Assembly: GCA_041668045.1 (NCBI GenBank) | Contig: JBAYDV010000040.1 | Span: 1 to 17,476, forward strand | DNA length: 17,476 nt | Reading direction: 5' to 3' | From: JBAYDV01 sp041668045 | GTDB taxonomy: Bacteria > Bacteroidota > Bacteroidia > Bacteroidales > UBA932 | In this document: positions 6,947-14,853 of the stretch, piece after piece | Position numbering within the stretch: position 1 is the stretch's first letter | Layout: the number at the start of each line of letters is the position of its first letter | Position numbers and translations under genes: made by a program | The notes under the pieces: model-generated | Databases searched by the model: none | What the model saw: the letters and a program-made list of their open reading frames with translations, nothing else | Told to the model about the DNA's origin: nothing

Positions 6947-8482
6947 TTAGTGTTTAAAATGTCTCTTTCCAGAAATTACCATTGCCATATCATGTGCATC
7001 ACAGTAGTCAACACTTTCTTGGTCTCTTATTGATCCCCCTGGATGAATAACAGAAGTTATACCTGCTTTATCAGCTATTTCGACGCAGTCTGGAAATGGG
7101 AAGAATGCATCAGATGACATAACTGCTCCTTTTAGAGAATGTTTAAAGCTGCCAGCTTTTTCTACTGCTTGCTTAAGTGCATCTACTCTCGAAGTTTGAC
7201 CAATTCCACTAGCTATAAGCATTTTATCTTTGGCTAAAACTATAGCATTAGATTTTGAATGTTTAACTAATATATTGGCGAAAATTAAATCTTCGATTTG
7301 TTTATCACTTGGAGCCAATTTAGTTACAGTTTTAAGGTCACTTGGTTTTTCTACTAAAGTGTCTCTGTCTTGAACTAATACTCCAGAAAGTAAAGAACGA
7401 TATTTAACATCAGGAATTTCAGTTCCTTCATTAATCATTATTCTTCTATTCTTTTTACTCTTCAATACTTCAAGGGCATCATCATCATAGCTTGGAGCTA
7501 TTATAACTTCGAAAAATATTTTATTTATTTCTTGTGCTGTAGCTAAATCAACTTTTCTGTTAGTTACGATTATTCCTCCGAAAGCAGAAACAGGATCACC
7601 AGCTAGTGCATCTTTCCATGCATCAAGTAGAGTGTCTCTTACAGCGCATCCACAAGCGTTGGTGTGTTTGATAATAGCCACTGTAGTTTCTTGGAAATCG
7701 GAAATAAGCTCAAGTGCAGATTCTATATCAAGCATATTGTTGTATGAAATCTCTTTTCCATGGATTTGCTTTGGAAGAGCTTTTTCATTGCCATAAAATA
7801 ATGCATTCTGATGAGGATTCTCGCCATAACGCAGGTGATTAGCCTCAGTGATGCTTTTGTCAAATATATTGAATTTAGTTTCTCTATTGAAATAATCAAA
7901 AATCATAGTATCATAATGAGAACTTGTCAAGAAAGCTTGAGAGGCGAAAGATAATCTATCTTCCATAGAACTTTGACAGTTTTTCTCTTTAAGCATACTA
8001 ATTAGCTGTGGATAAGCTTCTTTACATGGAACTATTACTACATCATTACAATTTTTAGCTGCAGCTCTTATTAAAGCTATACCTCCGATATCTATTTTCT
8101 CGATAATCTCAGCTTTAGAGGCTCCAGCTGCTACAGTTTCTTCGAAAGGATATAAATCTACAACGACTAAATCGATAGGAGGGATATTGTATTCTTCGCT
8201 TTCTTTTACATGGTCTTCTATTTCTCTGTTATAAAGAATACCACCAAAAATTACAGGATGAAGTGTTTTTACTCTTCCACCGAAAATAGATGGATATCCA
8301 GTTAATTTTTCTACAGCTGTTACAGGAATGTCTAGTTTTTTAAGAAATTCATATGTACCACCGGTAGATAAAATTTCAACTCCTTCCTTAATTAGTTCTC
8401 TAGCGATTTCTTCAATTCCGTCTTTATGAAATACCGAAATTAGTGCTCTTTTGATTTTTTTTAAATCTAAATCCTTAGTCAT
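6947..8482 (-). CDS. purH: Bifunctional AICAR transformylase / IMP cyclohydrolase
   Basis: PurH carries out the last two steps of de novo purine synthesis: formyl transfer from 10-formyl-THF to AICAR, then ring closure to IMP. The protein has 511 residues, standard for the family. The N-terminal MGS-like cyclohydrolase domain shows LISVFHKDGI (14-23), STGGT (39-43) and GGRVKTLHP (68-76). The C-terminal transformylase domain contains LRYGENPHQ (217-225), the catalytic Lys-His pair in IIKHTNACGC (270-279; K272, H273), DPVSAFGGI (296-304) and the FFPFPDCVE block (460-468). The protein ends in RHFKH as the family does. It appears to be the first gene of the run that continues into mreB; this purine-to-cell-shape linkage recurs in Bacteroidota. 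Its promoter must lie in the 106-base region before the divergent ispD. Confidence 0.97.
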   Translation of the reverse strand: MTKDLDLKKIKRALISVFHKDGIEEIARELIKEGVEILSTGGTYEFLKKLDIPVTAVEKLTGYPSIFGGRVKTLHPVIFGGILYNREIEDHVKESEEYNIPPIDLVVVDLYPFEETVAAGASKAEIIEKIDIGGIALIRAAAKNCNDVVIVPCKEAYPQLISMLKEKNCQSSMEDRLSFASQAFLTSSHYDTMIFDYFNRETKFNIFDKSITEANHLRYGENPHQNALFYGNEKALPKQIHGKEISYNNMLDIESALELISDFQETTVAIIKHTNACGCAVRDTLLDAWKDALAGDPVSAFGGIIVTNRKVDLATAQEINKIFFEVIIAPSYDDDALEVLKSKKNRRIMINEGTEIPDVKYRSLLSGVLVQDRDTLVEKPSDLKTVTKLAPSDKQIEDLIFANILVKHSKSNAIVLAKDKMLIASGIGQTSRVDALKQAVEKAGSFKHSLKGAVMSSDAFFPFPDCVEIADKAGITSVIHPGGSIRDQESVDYCDAHDMAMVISGKRHFKH

Positions 8483-8588
8483 TGTATGTTTGATATATTT
8501 AGTTTTATTTTGAAGTTGTAAAAATAATAAAAATTAATGATAAAATAATTACATTTGTATAAAAGTTATTACTTCTTATTTAAAGATC
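8483..8588. promoter_or_regulatory. Divergent promoter region between the purH operon and ispD
   Basis: This 106-base, strongly AT-rich spacer must hold the start sites for both the purH-mreBCD-mrdA-rodA run (minus) and ispD (plus). The plus strand has an exact -7-type element at 8550-8557. On the minus strand I see only one-mismatch matches such as TAACTTTT and TAATTTTT, and no TTTG at proper spacing, so the operon promoter cannot be placed. No riboswitch-like or purine-repressor-like structure was recognised. Confidence 0.5.
8550..8557 (+). promoter_or_regulatory. Candidate -7 promoter element for ispD
   Basis: TACATTTG is an exact match to TAnnTTTG and lies 31 bases before the ispD ATG, which would give a leader of roughly 25 bases. 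No TTG occurs 19-21 bases upstream; the nearest is at 8516-8518, 31 bases away. The call rests on one element only. Confidence 0.42.
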
Positions 8589-9377
8589 ATGGAACGAAAA
8601 AAATATGTTATTTTAACTGCAGGTGGTGTAGGATCTAGAATGCAAGCTTCAATTCCCAAACAAATGCTTGAAATAGAAGGAAAACCTATTTTACGACATA
8701 CTATTGAGTCCTTTTTAAATTTACCTTTTGATATAGGATTTATCATAGTTATAAATCCCACAATCCGCGATTTTTGGAAAAAATATTGTTTTGAAAATGA
8801 TTTTATGAAATTTCCACATGTATTAGCGAATGGAGGTATCTCTCGTTTTCACTCTGTAAAAAAAGCATTGGAATACGTACCTAAAAATTCAATAGTGGCA
8901 GTACATGATGCAGTTCGTCCTTTTGTTTCTAAAAAAATGTTAATGGAAATGTTCAAAGCAGCTGAAGATTACGAAGCTGTTATTCCACAAATTCCATCAA
9001 TTGATTCTATGAGATTTATAGATAGAAAGCCTGAAGTAGTTATAGAGAAAGAAGGGCCTTATGACTGGAAAAGTTATGATGGAAAAGGCGATAAGGATAT
9101 TATTGACCCTGGCTATAAGGTAGATAACATGGAGACACATATAGTTGATAGAAGTCATTTTATTAGAATACAAACGCCTCAGATTTTCCACTCAGAAATT
9201 TTACTTGATGCATACAAACAGCCATATTCTCTAGAATTTACAGATGATGCGTCTGTAGTAGAAAAAAAAGGTTACAAATTAACATTTATTAAAGGTAATC
9301 CTCTAAATATAAAAATCACTACTCCAGAAGATTTAAAATTAAGTAAAATTCTATTTGACCATTACCAAGATATATAA
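8589..9377 (+). CDS. ispD: 2-C-methyl-D-erythritol 4-phosphate cytidylyltransferase
   Basis: IspD joins CTP and MEP to give CDP-ME in the non-mevalonate isoprenoid pathway, which supplies undecaprenyl phosphate and quinone side chains. Family motifs are the nucleotide loop ILTAGGVGSRM (8-18) with R17, then PKQ (23-25) with K24, VHDAVRPF (105-112; D107, R110), TPQIF (196-200), TDDASVVE (218-225) and the C-terminal GNPLNIKITTPEDL (236-249). At 262 residues it exceeds the usual 220-240, because an Asp/Lys-rich segment (about 153-186) is inserted before the TPQ block. It is a single-domain enzyme with no fused IspF. It stands alone on the plus strand, divergent from purH and convergent with the Lrp-type gene. 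A related sugar or alditol phosphate cytidylyltransferase is a less likely alternative; no neighbouring polyol-phosphate gene supports it. Confidence 0.9.
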   Translation: MERKKYVILTAGGVGSRMQASIPKQMLEIEGKPILRHTIESFLNLPFDIGFIIVINPTIRDFWKKYCFENDFMKFPHVLANGGISRFHSVKKALEYVPKNSIVAVHDAVRPFVSKKMLMEMFKAAEDYEAVIPQIPSIDSMRFIDRKPEVVIEKEGPYDWKSYDGKGDKDIIDPGYKVDNMETHIVDRSHFIRIQTPQIFHSEILLDAYKQPYSLEFTDDASVVEKKGYKLTFIKGNPLNIKITTPEDLKLSKILFDHYQDI

Positions 9378-9385
9378 ACAAGAAA

Positions 9386-9416
9386 CATCCCATAGGTCTA
9401 GAAATCTAGAGGGATG
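9386..9416. terminator. Hairpin between convergent ispD and the Lrp-type gene (probable bidirectional terminator)
   Basis: CATCCC (9386-9391) pairs with GGGATG (9411-9416). Inside, TCTAGA and TCTAGA (9397-9410) pair around a very short AA centre, leaving ATAGG as a one-sided bulge. The position, 9 bases after the ispD stop and 58 bases from the stop of the opposing gene, suits a shared terminator. No long T-run follows on either strand; TTTT occurs about 10 bases further on for the plus direction. Termination is therefore an inference. Confidence 0.45.
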
Positions 9417-9473
9417 GAATGTCTGAAATTTTATTAAATGATAAACATGTAAAATGAAAAAAACTATTAGAAC

Positions 9474-9971
9474 TTAAAGTTTAATTTCTTTAACTTCTTT
9501 ATCTGGAACTTCTTTTACCCAAACTTGTCTTTCTATAGCTTGGTCAAGAGAAATAAATGTCTCAGTTTGTTCTACATAAGGAATATTCTGTATAGTATTT
9601 ATAAGAATTTCCATTAGATTATCGTGACTAGTACAGTATACCTTAATCAATAAACTATGTTTTCCTGTTACGAAATGACATTCGACTATTTCAGGAATCT
9701 GTTTAAGACGACTAATTACTTCAGCGTATTTGTTAGCTTGAGATAATACAAGTCCTACAAATGCACAAACATTTAATCCAAGGGCGCGAGGTTTTACTAG
9801 TAATCTAGATCCAGTAATAATACCTAGGTTTTCCATTTTCTTCACTCTTTGATGAATGGCTGCACCTGACACTCCGCATTCTCTAGCTATTTCTAGAAAA
9901 GGCATTCTAGCATTTTTGACAAGAAAGGCTAATATTTTCTGATCAATCTGGTCGATTTGATATTTTGGCAT
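9474..9971 (-). CDS. Lrp/AsnC-family transcriptional regulator
   Basis: The 165-residue protein has the usual size and two-domain layout of feast/famine regulators. The N-terminal winged helix-turn-helix spans IDQIDQKILAFLVKNARMPF (6-25) and IARECGVSGAAIHQRVKKME (28-47). It is followed by GIITGSRLLVKPRALGL, typical of the linker strand. The C-terminal RAM/AsnC ligand-binding domain (about 70-150) includes EIVECHFVTGKHSLLIKV (94-111). Such proteins bind DNA as dimers or octamers and usually sense an amino acid; the ligand and targets here cannot be read from sequence. The last 15 residues are charged and probably disordered. It follows topA by 45 bases on the same strand but has a good promoter element of its own in that gap. 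Confidence 0.93.
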   Translation of the reverse strand: MPKYQIDQIDQKILAFLVKNARMPFLEIARECGVSGAAIHQRVKKMENLGIITGSRLLVKPRALGLNVCAFVGLVLSQANKYAEVISRLKQIPEIVECHFVTGKHSLLIKVYCTSHDNLMEILINTIQNIPYVEQTETFISLDQAIERQVWVKEVPDKEVKEIKL

Positions 9972-9998
9972 CGTTAATAGTTATATGTTGTTAAAGAG

Positions 9999-10006
9999 CA
10001 AAGATA
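9999..10006 (-). promoter_or_regulatory. Candidate -7 promoter element for the Lrp-type gene
   Basis: On the minus strand the sequence is TATCTTTG followed by C, an exact TAnnTTTG match and one of the best in the window. It lies 27 bases before the ATG, so the leader would be about 20 bases. The region 19-21 bases upstream falls in the end of topA and has no TTTG. It suggests that the regulator can be expressed separately from topA. Confidence 0.5.
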
Positions 10007-10016
10007 ATAAAAATTA

Positions 10017-12350
10017 TTATTTTTTACTCTTTTTCTTTCTTTTTGTAACTGATTCCTTTGGTTGAGAGATAATCTCTAAGCATTCATCAAGAGTTAAGTC
10101 TTCAGCTACTTTACCTTTTGGTATTTTATAATTCTTTTTAGCCTGTTTAATATATGGACCATAACGACCATTCAAAATCTCTATACCTTCCTCAGGAAAT
10201 TCTTTGATATGTTTTTTTATTTCTTTTTCTCTATAATCTAAAATTAATTGAATAGCGGTAGGCAGGTCAATGGTAAATGGATCATTATCTTTACCGATAG
10301 AAACAAATTTATTATTATGTCTAACATAAGGACCAAAACGACCATTATTAACTATTACATCTTTATCTTCGAATTGACCTAAATTTCTTGGAAGTTTAAA
10401 TAATTCTAAAGCATCATCAAGAGTTATAGTCTCAATTAAAACTCCTTTAGGAAGACTTGCGAACTGTTTCTCTTTATCATCAGGAAGTCCAAGTTGAACT
10501 AAAGGTCCAAACTTACCAATACGAGCTAAAACCTGTTTGCCAGTTTTAGGGTCAACACCTAATACCCTAGAAGTATCGACATGATTAGTATCTTCTAATG
10601 CGCCTTCTATTTTCTTATGAAAAGGAGTATAAAAATCGCTTATAGAGCTATTCCAAACAAGTTTTCCTGCTGCTATCTTATCAAAACTCTCCTCCACATT
10701 AGCTGTGAAATTATAATCAACTATATAATCAAAATGATCAGAAAGATAATCACTTACTGCCATCCCGATATCTTCAGGACAAAGTTTTCCTTTCTCCGAA
10801 CCAACAGTTTCTCTCTTAGTCTTTTCTTCGATAGAAGGATTCGCTATGCCATTATCAAAAGAAAGTTTTAAAATACTAACATCTCTAGGCTCGCCCATTT
10901 TACTCGCTTTCGTTACATATTCTCTCTTTATGATAGTAGAAATAGTAGGCGCGTAAGTAGAAGGACGTCCAATACCGAGTTCTTCCATTTTTTTCACTAA
11001 AGAAGCCTCAGTATATCTAGCAGGATGTAAAGTGTATTTTTCAGTAGCAGAAATCTCGCTGCCAATCATTTTCTGCTTATCTGAAAGTATTGGAAGAAGA
11101 GTAGTCTCATCATCCTCATTATTATCATCATCATTAGATTCTATATACACTTTAAGAAAACCATCAAAAATTATTTGTTCAGCTTGTGCATGAAATTTCT
11201 CAGAAAAAGAAGAACCTCCAATAGTAATTTTAGTCTTTTCTACTTTAGCTTCAGCCATCTGTGAAGCGATAGTTCTCTTTCTGATAAGATCATATAATCT
11301 TTTTTCAGCACCATTGCCTTCTATTTCTTCGACATTGACGAAAGTCGGTCTAATAGCCTCATGAGCTTCTTGAGCCCCTTTAGAATGAGTTTGATACTGT
11401 CTGGTTTTCGAATATTCAGGACCAAACGTATTAGTAATATATTCCTTAGTCGTACCCAGAGCCAATTTAGATAAATTAGTAGAGTCAGTACGCATATAAG
11501 TAATTCGTCCCTCTTCATAAAGCTTCTGGGCAATGCTCATCGTTTGGCTAACGGAGAAGCCACATTTACGTGCTGCCTCTTGTTGCAGAGATGAAGTGGT
11601 AAAAGGAGGAGCAGGATATTTAGTCGCTTCTTTAGTATCTATACCGGCAATGTTAAAAATGGAATTTTGACATTTCTCTAAAAAATTCTGAGCCTCTTCC
11701 TTAGTATTAAATTTTTTATCAAGAGAACTCTTAACTTTAGTTTTCGTCCCTTCAGGAATGAAATATCCATCAACTTTATAATAAGGTTTAGACTTAAACT
11801 TTAATATATCACGTTCTTTATCAACTATTAATTTTAATGCAGCTGATTGGACACGACCAGCAGACAATTTTGGTTTAATCTTTCTCCATAACACAGGTGA
11901 AAGTTCAAAACCTACTAATCTATCAAGTACACGTCTTGCTTGTTGAGCGTTAACTAAATTAATATCGATATCTCTTGGATTCTTAATGGCATTAAGAATC
12001 GCATCTTTAGTAATCTCATGAAAAACTATTCGTCTTGTTTTAGCAGGATCAAGTTTAAGCGTGTCGAAAAGATGCCAAGCTATAGCCTCTCCCTCACGGT
12101 CTTCATCGGAAGCAAGCCATACAATAGATGCCTCCTTAGCTAAAGATTTTAATTCCGTAACTATTTTCTTCTTATCTGGAGATACGACATATTTAGGTTT
12201 AAAGCCATTTTCGATGTCTATCCCTAGATTCTTCTTCGCTAGATCTCGTATGTGCCCAAAGCTAGATTTTACGATATAATCGTTTCCTAAAAATTTACCT
12301 ATTGTCTTAGCCTTTGCAGGTGACTCTACGATTACTAAATTCTCTCCCAT
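10017..12350 (-). CDS. topA: DNA topoisomerase I (type IA)
   Basis: TopA relaxes negative supercoils by transient single-strand breakage. The protein has 777 residues. The TOPRIM domain comes first, with VESPAKA (8-14) and the acidic triad region SDEDREGEAIAW (81-92). Next are QQARRVLDRLVGFELSP (136-152), KLSAGRVQSAAL (161-172) and the active-site block EGRITYMRTDST (280-291) with tyrosine Y285. LGIGRPSTYAPTI (458-470) is another family block. The C-terminus holds three short modules of the GxFGPY type (about 597-621, 665-685 and 724-746) instead of Cys4 zinc ribbons, followed by a lysine-rich tail. A small acidic insertion (about 405-415) is present. The gene is divergent from PBP1A across a 108-base region and is followed by the Lrp-type regulator. 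Confidence 0.97.
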   Translation of the reverse strand: MGENLVIVESPAKAKTIGKFLGNDYIVKSSFGHIRDLAKKNLGIDIENGFKPKYVVSPDKKKIVTELKSLAKEASIVWLASDEDREGEAIAWHLFDTLKLDPAKTRRIVFHEITKDAILNAIKNPRDIDINLVNAQQARRVLDRLVGFELSPVLWRKIKPKLSAGRVQSAALKLIVDKERDILKFKSKPYYKVDGYFIPEGTKTKVKSSLDKKFNTKEEAQNFLEKCQNSIFNIAGIDTKEATKYPAPPFTTSSLQQEAARKCGFSVSQTMSIAQKLYEEGRITYMRTDSTNLSKLALGTTKEYITNTFGPEYSKTRQYQTHSKGAQEAHEAIRPTFVNVEEIEGNGAEKRLYDLIRKRTIASQMAEAKVEKTKITIGGSSFSEKFHAQAEQIIFDGFLKVYIESNDDDNNEDDETTLLPILSDKQKMIGSEISATEKYTLHPARYTEASLVKKMEELGIGRPSTYAPTISTIIKREYVTKASKMGEPRDVSILKLSFDNGIANPSIEEKTKRETVGSEKGKLCPEDIGMAVSDYLSDHFDYIVDYNFTANVEESFDKIAAGKLVWNSSISDFYTPFHKKIEGALEDTNHVDTSRVLGVDPKTGKQVLARIGKFGPLVQLGLPDDKEKQFASLPKGVLIETITLDDALELFKLPRNLGQFEDKDVIVNNGRFGPYVRHNNKFVSIGKDNDPFTIDLPTAIQLILDYREKEIKKHIKEFPEEGIEILNGRYGPYIKQAKKNYKIPKGKVAEDLTLDECLEIISQPKESVTKRKKKSKK

Positions 12351-12374
12351 AATTTTTTCTCTCTGATATTATTG

Positions 12375-12396
12375 TTACTTTCGCCGTGCAAAGTAA
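12375..12396. promoter_or_regulatory. 22-bp inverted repeat in the topA/PBP1A divergent promoter region
   Basis: TTACTTT (12375-12381) and AAAGTAA (12390-12396) are perfect 7-bp inverted arms around an 8-base centre (CGCCGTGC), the only G+C-rich patch in an otherwise AT-rich spacer. Each arm also resembles a -7 element on its own strand: TACTTTCG on plus, TTACTTTG on minus. The symmetry may therefore reflect two back-to-back promoters, an operator for a dimeric regulator, or both. Confidence 0.45.
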
Positions 12397-12421
12397 AACA
12401 TAAAGTAATTAAAAAACCAAA
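12389..12421 (-). promoter_or_regulatory. Candidate topA promoter (-33 and -7)
   Basis: On the minus strand TTTG (12421-12418) is followed after 21 bases by TTACTTTG (12396-12389), a one-mismatch version of TAnnTTTG. The spacing fits the Bacteroidota 19-21 rule, and the predicted leader is about 30 bases. This is the only candidate in the window with both elements in place. Confidence 0.42.
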
Positions 12422-12430
12422 TTTTTTCAT

Positions 12431-12438
12431 TATTTTTG
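12431..12438 (+). promoter_or_regulatory. Candidate -7 promoter element for the PBP1A gene
   Basis: TATTTTTG matches TAnnTTTG exactly and lies 20 bases before the chosen ATG at 12459. No TTG is found at the expected upstream distance. A competing plus-strand element, TACTTTCG at 12376-12383, has one mismatch and would give a leader of about 70 bases. Confidence 0.38.
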
Positions 12439-12458
12439 TATATTATACTTATTATATA

Positions 12459-14849
12459 ATGAAAGTTAGATCCAAAAAAATACTAAAATGGTGCTTTTGG
12501 TTGATCATATTTGGTCCCATAGCAATGCTGCTTATAATGCTTTTTCTAGTAGGCGTTTTCGCAGAGATACCTTCTTTTAAAGAATTAGAAGACCCTCAGA
12601 AAAATTTAGCCACAGAGTTAATTTCTGAAGATGGGGAGTTAATAAATACATTCCATGTTGAAAATAGATCATATGTATCATTTGATGAACTTCCATCCAA
12701 TTTAATATATGCAGCTATAGCCACTGAAGACGTAAGATTTTATAATCACTCAGGAATAGACTATAGAGGTCTGATGAGAGTCGCCTTTAAATCGGTTCTT
12801 ATGGGCAATATGAGTGCTGGTGGTGGTAGTACTATTACACAACAGTTGGCCAAGACCCTGTTCCCTAGAGATGAGGCCACAAGTAATTTCCCCGGCTCAC
12901 ATGCAGTCATGCTGGTTATAAATAAATTAAAAGAATGGATTACTGCAGTTAAACTAGAAAGAAACTACACTAAAAATGAAATTTTAGGAATGTATCTTAA
13001 TGCCATTTTTTATGGTGGAAACTCATATGGTATACGGGCAGCCTCAAATACATTCTTCGATAAAGAACCATGGGAGCTGAAAACAGAAGAAAGTGCTACA
13101 TTAGTAGGTATGGTAAACAAACCTACTAGATATAATCCAGTTATTAATTATGAAAAATCATTAGGACGAAGAAATCATGTCATACGCCAAATGTCTAAAT
13201 ATGGTTTTATATCGAAAAATGAAAGTGATTCACTACAACAGTTACCAATAGTTCTTCATTATCAAAGACAAGACAATAATTCAGGTCTAGCTCCATATTT
13301 TCGTGATATGTTAAGACGAGTAATGAGAGCACACAAACCTAAAAAATCGTCATACTATTTCCAGGAAGATTATAAAGAAGCCATGAGATTATGGAATGAA
13401 AATCCTCTCTTCGGTTGGTTAGATAAAAATAAAAAGCCAGATGGCACTACATATAATCTAGACAGAGATGGTTTAAGAATATATACTACTATAAATTCCC
13501 GCATGCAAAAATATGCAGAAGAAGCAGTAGCAGCTCATCTTGGAGGAAATCTTCAGAAAGCTTTCTTCAGGGATATGAAATATAAAAGCAACAAACCTTT
13601 TTCTAACAGTGTTTCTCCTAATGTAGTTGAAAATCTAATGAATCAAGCTAGAAGATGGAGTGCTAGATATATCAATTTAAAAAAAGAAGGAAAGAATGAA
13701 GAAGAGATAGCTAAAAGTTTCGCTACTAAATATAAAATGCGTGTATTCTCATGGAATAAAAAAGGATATGTAGATACTATAATGACTCCTAATGACTCTA
13801 TAAAATATTATAAGAGCTTTTTACGTGCTGCATTTATAGCAGTAGAACCATCTACAGGATATGTAAGAGCCTATGTTGGAGGACCAAATTATAGATACTT
13901 TAAATATGATAATGCTCGTTTAGGTAAACGTCAGATAGGTTCTACTATCAAACCTTTCCTATACACATTAGCCATGCAGGAAGGAATGACTCCTTGTGAC
14001 AAAGTTCTGAATGTGCCTCAGACATTTATAGTAGGAAATGACACATGGACACCTCATAGTACTGACAGAAAAGAATATATAGGTCAGACAGTAACTTTAA
14101 AATGGGGATTACAGAAAAGTAGTAACAATATATCTGCATATCTAATGAAACAATTCGGGCCACGTGCACTAATAGATGTAGCCCGTAAGATGGGAATTTC
14201 TACATACCTCCCTGAAGTACCTTCATTATGTGTTGGACCTGCAGATGTAAGTTTATGGCAGATGGTTAATGCTTTTAATACTTTTCCTAGTAGAGGCTTA
14301 CATGTAGAACCTTTAATAGTGACAAGGATAGAAGATAAGTCAGGCAATGTTTTAGGGCAATTCACATCCCAGAAACGAGAGGCTATCAGTGAGCGTACTG
14401 CATACCTTATGGCCAACTTAATGCAAGGAGTAGTAAATGGAGGAACAGCATATCGATTAAGATGGAAATACCAATTCCCAGGAGAGATAGCAGGTAAAAC
14501 AGGAACTACCAATGATCAGGCCGATGGTTGGTTTATTGGTTACACTCCTAAAATCACAGCAGGTGTTTGGGTAGGAGCAGAAAATCGTGAAATCCATTTC
14601 GAAAGTTTAGGTTTAGGAAGTGGAAGTAATATGGCTCTTCCTATTTGGGCTGAATTCTACAAAAGAGTTTTAGCTGATAAAACTTTAAACTTTCCTCAAG
14701 ATGATAAATTCGTAGCCCCAGCAGGTTTTGTCTTAAACTTGGACTGCGACGGACAAGAAAATTCGAATACACAAGTAATCGATTCTACTACAGTACAAAA
14801 AAATATAGACAAAGAAAAACGTATAAAAGAGCAAGAAAAATTCTTTTAA
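12459..14849 (+). CDS. mrcA: Penicillin-binding protein 1A, bifunctional glycosyltransferase/transpeptidase
   Basis: This class A PBP polymerises lipid II and cross-links the product in the periplasm. From the ATG at 12459 it has 796 residues. It has a basic start (MKVRSKK), one membrane helix (about 12-34), a GT51 domain and a transpeptidase domain. GT51 motifs are ATEDVRFYNHSG (88-99, catalytic E90), GGSTITQQLAKT (122-133) and LERNYTKNEILGMYLN (166-181). Transpeptidase motifs are STIK (495-498, nucleophile S495), SNN (555-557) and KTG (680-682). The reading frame stays open up to a TTG at 12372, but that extension runs through the divergent promoter region and adds residues before the normal cytoplasmic start, so I reject it. 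The ddl gene follows after 4 bases. The C-terminal tail is Lys/Glu-rich without an obvious extra domain. Confidence 0.95.
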   Translation: MKVRSKKILKWCFWLIIFGPIAMLLIMLFLVGVFAEIPSFKELEDPQKNLATELISEDGELINTFHVENRSYVSFDELPSNLIYAAIATEDVRFYNHSGIDYRGLMRVAFKSVLMGNMSAGGGSTITQQLAKTLFPRDEATSNFPGSHAVMLVINKLKEWITAVKLERNYTKNEILGMYLNAIFYGGNSYGIRAASNTFFDKEPWELKTEESATLVGMVNKPTRYNPVINYEKSLGRRNHVIRQMSKYGFISKNESDSLQQLPIVLHYQRQDNNSGLAPYFRDMLRRVMRAHKPKKSSYYFQEDYKEAMRLWNENPLFGWLDKNKKPDGTTYNLDRDGLRIYTTINSRMQKYAEEAVAAHLGGNLQKAFFRDMKYKSNKPFSNSVSPNVVENLMNQARRWSARYINLKKEGKNEEEIAKSFATKYKMRVFSWNKKGYVDTIMTPNDSIKYYKSFLRAAFIAVEPSTGYVRAYVGGPNYRYFKYDNARLGKRQIGSTIKPFLYTLAMQEGMTPCDKVLNVPQTFIVGNDTWTPHSTDRKEYIGQTVTLKWGLQKSSNNISAYLMKQFGPRALIDVARKMGISTYLPEVPSLCVGPADVSLWQMVNAFNTFPSRGLHVEPLIVTRIEDKSGNVLGQFTSQKREAISERTAYLMANLMQGVVNGGTAYRLRWKYQFPGEIAGKTGTTNDQADGWFIGYTPKITAGVWVGAENREIHFESLGLGSGSNMALPIWAEFYKRVLADKTLNFPQDDKFVAPAGFVLNLDCDGQENSNTQVIDSTTVQKNIDKEKRIKEQEKFF

Positions 14850-14853
14850 AAAA

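Noticed and set aside
6370..6957. 195-codon open frame on the plus strand
   Set aside because: It lies antisense across the 5' part of mreB, has no family motif, and is explained by the codon bias of the conserved mreB on the other strand.
9378..9473. Small RNA or tRNA in the ispD/regulator gap
   Set aside because: The hairpin there does not extend to a cloverleaf and there is no further conserved-looking structure; termination is the simpler reading.
12372..12458. Upstream N-terminal extension of PBP1A from a TTG start
   Set aside because: It would read through the divergent promoter region and place 29 extra residues, partly hydrophobic, before the normal basic start and single membrane anchor. 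The ATG at 12459 fits the family.
14084..14512. 142-codon open frame on the minus strand
   Set aside because: It is antisense to the transpeptidase domain of PBP1A, whose motifs SNN and KTG are encoded by the other strand here.
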